64,000 bases of DNA from Phoronis australis (taxonomy: Eukaryota; Phoronida; Phoronidae). Position 1 is the first letter of the stretch. Each line of letters opens with the position of its first letter. The notes under the pieces are model-generated. The model did no database searches and was not told the DNA's origin. It saw only the letters and a list, made by a program, of their open reading frames with translations. The position numbers were made by a program, and so were the translations under genes. This document shows positions 48,701 through 57,700 of this stretch, piece after piece. The stretch lies in contig NMRA01000069.1 of the NCBI GenBank assembly GCA_002633005.1, positions 850,990 through 914,989 of the forward strand. The letters are read 5' to 3'.

Positions 48701-51700
48701 AAACCTGCTTGGCCCAGAGTCACTTGGAATAGGCGGCACCTCGGGTATGTAACATGCACTGGTCAACCAGGTTTTATTGTTGGTTACGATGTATTCTATG
48801 TGTTGATTACATTTAACAAAACTACTAAATTCAAAATGGGTCTAAATGGCTTTGTTTGGCCTGAGCACTTCTTTTAATTCTGCGAACAGGCCTTTTTGGT
48901 AGGATTGTTGTTTCTAAGTCACCTGTTTAGAAAAAGTACTGGCTGTCGAATGGTCCATCCAGTATGGCAGGTGTTAACAGAAAAGCGACGGATAACCATG
49001 ATTCTCATTTTTCATTTTGAAAAATGAAAGACGTTGCTTGAAAATAACCAATCGAAAATAAAAACTCTTGAAGGACATTCCTCAAAAAAATAACTGAAAT
49101 TAGGGATCTGTTTTGTGACAAATGTGATAAAAACTGGTTCGGCCAAAAATTTGTTTCTTTTCTTTGTCGTCTTGTTTTGAAACCCTTTGCTCACCCACTA
49201 AGTAAAATGTAATCATTGATATCAGCCAAGGTTTCGCTTTTTTAAAAGCTGTACAAAAGCACGTAAACAAGGGTAAACAAGGTTTGAAATGCTATGGTTT
49301 GTCAAGTTACTGGTAATAAATTGCACACCAATTTTGCTCATCTCAGTAGATTTTTTTTGAAAACATGAGCAACTAAAAAATACCACACCACCAGCCTAAT
49401 TTTCAAAAAAAAGAAGGCGCGTTTTGACTGAAAGCCAGTTTAAACATGAAAGTCAACTACAGAACAAATTATACAAAGGGGTTAGTCAGAAAAGTCTGAC
49501 TCTGCAAACAGTACAAGTTAAAATTGGTTATAACCAGTTAGAACTGGTTTAAAAGCCGAAAAATCGGGACCAATTACAAAGATATGAGTGGAAGACTACA
49601 GGTAGGAACTAGTCACAGCCGGTTACTGCCAGTTACAATAGAGTCGTCCTGGATTACAGTGATATTCGAATTTCGCTGTATTTACCCATAATGCCGTAAA
49701 CATCCGTCAGGTACATATGCTGCTTTGTTTTCATGCCACTGTTATTTGTTGTTGACTGATTCTTAACAAGTTTTTCTTCTTTGCATTACTCTGTTTGTTC
49801 TTCCATTGCCAATGAAGTATTACATAACTGCTGTGCTGCGCGCTGCAGTTCCAACATGAGAAAGTTTGATGGATACATGATCTGAAGTTCTTCGCCTTCC
49901 CAATATTAGTGAGGGACACGAAAATGTGCTGATTTTCAAAACGAGGTTATGCACTTTCTTATTTCCGGGACAAAGGAGAGTTCTACCACCATGTAATCCG
50001 TAACGACCCTATTGGGCTTACATTGATTTCTTTAAGAGCAATTCAGAATAAAATATTTTTTTGAAGTTGTCGTGTTTGTCCCTTCAAATGAACGATTGAT
50101 TTATCTGCTGCAGTTTGGAAACATGCACTAGTGGTTGTCAAAAACTTGCAACTGAGCTTAGTTGACATCAATACATTATGATGGGAAAAATATCGTTTTT
50201 AGAAAGTTTTAGAAATTTGCACCTTTGGCAATTTTTTTGAGTCACCTGAAATGATTATTTTTCAGACCACCATGTAAGCCTGCCCGTTGATTCACATCCT
50301 GTTACATCTGGTCAACATGTCTCTGGTGATCCACATCATGTAGCATCTGCCGGACATCACATTCCAGTTGATTCACATGGCTTTATTTCAACTGGACATC
50401 ACATCTCAACTGATTCACATGGTGTCACATCTGCCGGACATCACATTCCAATTGATTCACATGGCTTGATTTCAACTGGACATCACATCTCAACTGATTC
50501 ACATGGTGTCACGTCTGCGGGACATCACATTCCAGTTGATTCACATGGCTTGATTTCAACTGGACATCACATCTCAACTGATTCACATGGTGTCACATCT
50601 GCGGGACATCACATTCCAGTTGATTCACATGGCTTGATTTCAACTGGACATCACATCTCAACTGATTCACATGGTGTCACGTCTGCGGGACATCACATTC
50701 CAGTTGATTCACATGGTTTGATTTCAACTGGACATCATGTCTCAACTGATTCACATGGTGTCACATCTGCTGGACATCACATTCCAGTTGATTCACATGG
50801 TTTGATTTCAACTGGACATCACGTCTCAACTGATTCACATGGTGTCACATCTGCCGGACATCACATTCCAATTGATTCAAATGGTATGATGTCTCCTGGA
50901 CACCATGCCCTAGTCAATTCACATGGTATGATACCATCCGGACATCATATCCCAGTCGCACCTACCAATCACATTTCATCCGAATTTCTGGCTGGAGGTG
51001 ATGGCCACCACGTGCCGGTGACCGGTCACTCCGCTCTTTATGATAATCACCATATGCCGCAAACTAGCGCTCACGTACCATCAAGCGAGCATCACACTTT
51101 CCCTCTCAATAGTCACACTGGCAGTGGTGATCACACCACCATTCTGTCTCACGGCGCTCTCGATGGTCATCATAGTGATGTGACTGGCCACCATGGTCTT
51201 GCTTTCGGTACCATCAACCAAGGCTACACTGATGGTCATCACGGTGTCCCTGACCAGCATGGGATTTCTTCACATGGGATCAGTCTGGAGGATATTGGGC
51301 TTACAGCAGACTCGCATGGAATCTCTGAAGTATTGGCTCACGAAAATGGAGTTGGCAATGTTGGACATCATGGCGTGGAGCCTCATCATGGTGAGATTTC
51401 ACTCGTGGGATCCTCCAACGAATTTTTGGGCACAACGTCTCTGTCCAACAATGGCTACAGTTTAACGCCAGAACAACTGGGTCTGTCTGGATCTGGCATC
51501 GTAGACAGCGACACCAGTCTTGCCTTTGACACGACCATGACGCCAAGTCGCAATGGACACTTCCTGGAAACCTCGCAGATTATCCCTGTCGATGTACTTG
51601 GCCTTGATAGCGAGGCTCAAGATGGAAATGTAAGCAGTACATCTACTGTTGAGCAGCAACCCATAACTGAGGTTGATTTGAAAAAACCTAAGTCAGCTGT

Positions 51701-54700
51701 GTCGGGTAGTTCATCGAGTGTTAACGCCTCAAAACCAGTGACAAAAAAACAGCTGACAGCTGCATTAGACTCCCTTCCGTCAGACACTGGAAAACCGAAG
51801 GATTTGAAAGCCATTGTTCAAGAACTCAATAGTGATCCGACTAATTCCAACCATACTGAAAAGGAGTCTTCTTTGATTAGTGCTATAAAACATCAGAATC
51901 CCTCCAAGACCAGCTTTAAAGATTTGCTGGATGGAGGCAGGTCTGAGGTGCAGGCGGATGCTGGCTCGGTATCACAAGACGATATCGTAGATTTGCTGGA
52001 GGCAGTCGACAGGAATGCTCTGCTTCGGAAACATGCCGACACGTTGCTGTGTCTGTTGTCTGTGGATGATGAGGAACAACTGGGTAAAACTCTAGTCACC
52101 GTGTGCAAGTTGGCAGCGTTCACCAAAAACCAGGTGGGTATTTGGTTGGAGAGTGTGTTCTTTTGGTGGCTGAGCTGTTCAGATACGTTGCTGATATAGT
52201 TTCTTGTTCTGGCAAAACTTGTGTACATTAGTTCTCAAAAAAGTTGACAAACCTCGTTGAAATTCGTCTGGCTTTGTCGAAGTTACTTGTAAAATTCAAA
52301 CAGAATCCAGGTGAAAAGTAACACCCTGTCATTCAATGTTGTCCAAATTTTGTTCTGCAAGCTGGCCATTCTTCAACTTGACTGTTTTGTTTTCGAAATC
52401 TTCTATATCGAGGTGGGCTTGCTCTTCCCTCACAAGTATTGCTACAGCAATTGATTTTCCTTATCCTAACATTTTCTTCTCATTCATGGCAATTTTCTCA
52501 TGATGCCCAAATTCATTCTTTGCTAACCACTGTTGTACCTAGTTTTAGTATTCAGAGTTTTGACACTTTGTATCAAAACACATGATGAGAAAACCTGGTG
52601 GAAGTAGAAATGAGTCTTCAGAAGAAAAGAAACGTGCTGCATGCGATTGGACACCTTGTGAGAAAAAGTTGCAGTGAGAACTTCCTATACTGACTAAAAA
52701 CATGTCTTCATTTCACCACTTCATAACACTACCTTAAGCTCAAAGCTGTGTTGCGTAGATGCTAGAATTTCGCAAGTAAATGTAGTCTGATCATGTGCAC
52801 GCTCACAATACATGACTATATCTCGTGAAGTTTTGTGAGGTGGTTACATCTAACACACATAAAAAACAGTGCAGGTGGCCTGATGTGATTTACCGTGCAT
52901 CAGACGTGCGCAGGCCTCATGGTTGGGCCCATTGCACAAAACACCTTAGCTAAAGCACGAGAGCCCAGTTGTGGTTCTTCTTGAAGGAAGTTTTCAAGTC
53001 TGCCCGTCTCCTTTAAGAAAATGGACAGATGTTTCCATTTGTTGCTCTGCTTTATATGTTGTAGGCATGTAACAGTGCTATCCAGTAGGTTGCTCCATAG
53101 CCTATAAAAAGCTGGGCAAGACTCTATCAGGTGTTTGGGAGATTCTATGTCAGCACCACACTCGGAACACACTGGGCTCCCCATATACCCAGTAATGTGT
53201 CTGTGTCAGGCTAGGTTACAATGGACTGTCAAAATTTGAATCATGTGTCTTATGCCCCATCTATTTAGACTCAAAAGGTTTTTTGAACCTTTTGGTTTGA
53301 TCACATTGGGAAAATTCTCCTTGGTCTCTGCAGGAATTAAGTTATGCCCACTGGGCTGCTGACTGGGTATGTGCCCAGTTGTATGTCTGTGACACATAGC
53401 CAAGGGTAACTTCGTAAGAAAAATACTAGGGCAAGTTAAAAGGCTTTTGTAATTGACCTATCGCAAGCTCCGCCATCTTGCAAACAGTCGGCAAACAATA
53501 AGTTTTACCCGGCAACATGTTTGTCGGGTAAAAGAGCGGCTTGGAAATGAAGGTGTGTCAAAAATGCTGTTTTCTGATTGGTCAGTTAAGCCGTCAGTCA
53601 AAATCCTGGCGATAGGTCAGTTACCACAGTATGCGCTTGAGTCGCTCAGTGTAGTCATCATAATTCCAAAATTACCAAAAACCAATCTATGGCAATTCTC
53701 CACCTGGTGTGCACAAAAATAATTACCAAAGTTATCATTTTCCATTTTTTAAATGCACTATTCTTAAATATGCACGTCTAGCATTTGGTTATTAAGTTTG
53801 CACTACTTGTCTTTGATAAGTTACTGTAGTAAAATGTCAATTACGGTAGAGGATTGCCGTACCGCAATAAACTCTTTTAAGACAATGAACATTATGTTAG
53901 TTGAGTTGAGTTATGAAGTGTTATCGATCCCTGCAGTAAGAAACCACATTCAGGCACCTGTCTGGAAGTGATTCATTTTTGTTCTGATTTCCATTAAGAT
54001 AAAAGCTGCAACTTCAAAACAGCTGAATGAAAGGTCAATGAGATTCTTCAAATATCTTACATGGATAATTTTTTTCTATTTGTGACCTGGTTATTAAGCT
54101 TGGCGTGGTGGTTGTCGTTGACCAACTGCTGTGTTTTTCTAAAGATGACCTCATGCAATGCCACATTGGCGTGCTAGTCGTCACGTCTTATGTAAGTCCT
54201 TCACTTTCGTTGGAAAGGTTTATGTGCCCATTTTTCATAAGGGGTTTATGAAAAGAATATGAATTTGGAAAACTGTAACATTGTTTTTGAGATTCCGTAT
54301 CAAATGAAATTTGGTCCATCACATTATTGATTTATTGTTGGCGTTCACAGCAATATTTAGTTGAAGCCCTTGAGACTTGAAAAAGGGCAATTGTGTTAAT
54401 TATTTTGAGATTTTTACTGTATTTTATGTGTAGCGACACTGAACTCAACAGTCAGTCTAGAAGACAGTCTACTTTATTGTCCCTGGGTGTCATAGTGGCA
54501 TTTGCAGTAATTTGTTCTCTACCTCCCAGTGTGCATTAGATAAAAATTTTCTTGATAAACTGTTTAACAGGTTCATTAGCGTAATCGCACTCATCCGCTG
54601 CTTTTAGCATACTCTAATTATTGCTCCCATCACGAGTTGGTGCACAGCAGGGAGCAGTATTCTTGTCCTTATATCAGGGCGCGTTGTTGAATGGATGTCT

Positions 54701-57700
54701 CAAGAAAGAATACTTAATAATTTTGTTTCTGTGTTGTACCATGGTGTAGGTGACCTTGTCGTCATTTTCAAGGTTTTGGGAAACATTGGCGCTTTACTTT
54801 GTACCTAGGTTTAAGTGGGACAACTCCAGGCTCAGTTGATTTTGGTGACCTTGACATGATTTTCAAGGGTTTAATGCTACTTTAAGCCTTAGCATTTTGC
54901 CACTTAATGTTAATTTTACTGTTCTCCATAGTTCTAAATATTTAGTGGTAATTTAATTTCACTCGCTAGAATGTTGAGTCTTCAAATTTGAACTGGAAGT
55001 TTGGCTACCGGTATTTACGAAAGTAAAGGTTCGTATTTATTCACTCCTTAGATAATTTTCATAATAGTCATTTCAGCGGTCCCGCATTTGAGAACCAGTT
55101 TTCTCCACTGAATAACAGGCATCAAACTGGTTATCAAAAGTGGCCATTGTTCATTGGTTGTATTCCTTTGGTGCATAATGCGGCATTGCAGAAATAAACA
55201 GCAGTCATAATGCAACATTGAAAGTTAGGATTTGTTGTTGGATGATTTTTGAAACGAAGATTATTGTTGATGCCAGACTTGTGTAATCCCGACTGACAAA
55301 TAGCTAGTAATTAGTGAATTGGCGTCTAGTCAGCATACTGAGTATATGGCAAAGGAAGGGGTTGATGACTGACTTGCATTTTGAAAATTTACTGACAAGG
55401 TTGGTAAAAAATAATCTGACCCTAGAAACATGTATAATTGGTTAACTTTGGAAAGTCGTGTCTAAGAGTATTGGCTGTGCAGCTCCATATGAATCTTACT
55501 GATACTATGCTATGTGGACTGTTCTCCAAATGCCTTTTTAAAAATGTTTTGCATTTGCATCAAAAAATAGAAGATTGATAGTATTTATCATAAAAACATC
55601 AAGAGTTGCATAAATCAAAAACGAAATTATAATTTAGAATACTAACAGTGTGTTTGAGATTTAAAGTTGAACATCTGTATTAAATTTGGTCATCTTATTG
55701 ATGTCGCTGTTTCAAAATGTACACTTTAACTTTCTTTTTTGATAAGTTTTACTAATGACATGTTGGTATAAAATCAAAAATCAAATTCTATAGCCTTTCT
55801 ACTTCCAAGAATACTTTTACTCAGAGTCAAAATGTTTAGTTTCATAGGAATTGGGCTAAATACAAACACTTGTCGATAAGGCTTTCATAACATTTTAATA
55901 GTTCTTGAGACTGGTGTTTATGTGGTAGAGGGCTGCCCATCATTGTTTATAGCACATAATGTCTCCCATGTAGTGTACATCTTGAATAGTGTGGAATCAT
56001 TACACATGAATTCTGTTACGATAATATATTGTTGTTGTTTTTAATGTCATTATTGGTATAGGTACTGCTACTGTGTCAACTTATAAAGAAAAAAATGTAA
56101 GTATAGACATCTGTATCTGATCTTGCCACAGTTAGGTGATAAATCTCTCATACCCTGGATGGCCCTCCATGAAGTTTAATTTCCATCCGAGACCTGCCCA
56201 TTTCCATTTTTGGATGGATTTGATTACAGCTGTTCCTTGGTGGCATGTTTATGCCCCGGTTACATCTATCAAGCTGGTAGATTTTCAGAAAGTTCGGCAA
56301 GACAATGTTTCTGTCAAGGACAAGAGGGTGCCTACCTTTTGTGGACGAATCCGACTTGAGTGCGAATTATTGCTATTTTAGGACATCCTGCGTGAAGCTG
56401 GGATTATCAACAGACTCTCAGTCCTTCTGCGTCAGCGAATCGGAGACGTTCGCCTCCCAGACAGGCAGGACACTGTTCGTCACGTGTCCAATTGCATCAA
56501 TAACCTCGCCGGCAATGAACAGAATCAGAAAGTCATGCAGGTAGGTTGCTAATTCCGTATGTCATTCAACTTCTACATTAAGGTAAAATCTTACAATTTT
56601 GGAAAAACATTGTTGCTGAAATTACCCCTTTTCACTTTGCAAGTGTAGCATTGTTGTGAATGTGAAACATCTCTCATGGTACTGTAATTTTTCACCTATT
56701 TAGCACAAAATTTTACTGACTGTTGAAATTTAATTTTGCCAGTTTTCTCAATAACAATAAAGATGAAGAAAATTTTAATCAGTTGTTAGCTTTTTGTGTT
56801 ATGTAGATGTCACAAAACAGCATTTGGTTAGGTTTCCATAATTTTCACCAATGTAATGTCGGCCTTAATTGAAAAAATGGAAAATTACAAGTTGGGCAAT
56901 CATTTTTGAGCAAAGTTATTGAAGGTCTACCGTTAGCTGTTGGTCACAACTCAACACAGAAAAGCGTTTAATTTGGGGCTGCGTATGAATCGTGAAAAGT
57001 ATGGGGAGGCAAAAGTTCACTTGTTGGCCATATTGTGTTCTAAATTGATAAGAGCTCAGTGTTGCTCAGTATGTAATGGAAGCTAAGAGACATTTCAACA
57101 GTAATTTAATAAACCTTTGCGTTACGAAGATATCGTAATATCGCATTCGTCCGGGTTCTTCGGGGCATTTAAATTGAGAAACTTGCGTTTAGTCTACTGC
57201 AACATCATAACATAGGCATTGAAAAGTGAAATGTATAGTGGACTATTCTTGGATGGGTGTAGTGAAACTACGGCATTCACGTTGACTGATACAGTACTTA
57301 TTATTGTTATGTTGGACTCTACGGTCTAGTCTCTCATTCATCCAAATATCTACAAAAGTATTGAGATTAACTCGGTAACGGTTTATATTTTCTCTGGGTA
57401 GAAAGCTGTAGAATGTAATTTTTCACCCTGTACCAATCTGCCATTAATTGGGTCATGTGACCACGTCTTTTTAGTAAATTAACTCAAAAGGAAATTAAGG
57501 CTCATTCATAGCAAAATAACAGTATCAAGAACTTGACCAAATGTCATTTGATGCAAATATCCATGGCTAAATCTCAAAAGCTCTAATTTCTTGCTACATT
57601 TTTCTGAATTCTCATTTCGTTAAAAAATCACTAAGTCCTATTTTTGGACAGCCTCATCCAAAAGTGGAACATTTAGTTTAAAAACAATTTCTCGCATCGT

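Noticed and set aside
52134-52199. Read-through end of ARMC10-like exon 4 (VGIWLESVFF...)
   Set aside because: The donor caG|gtgggt and the phase-0 acceptor at 56381 continue the armadillo fold, so the extension is intron sequence.
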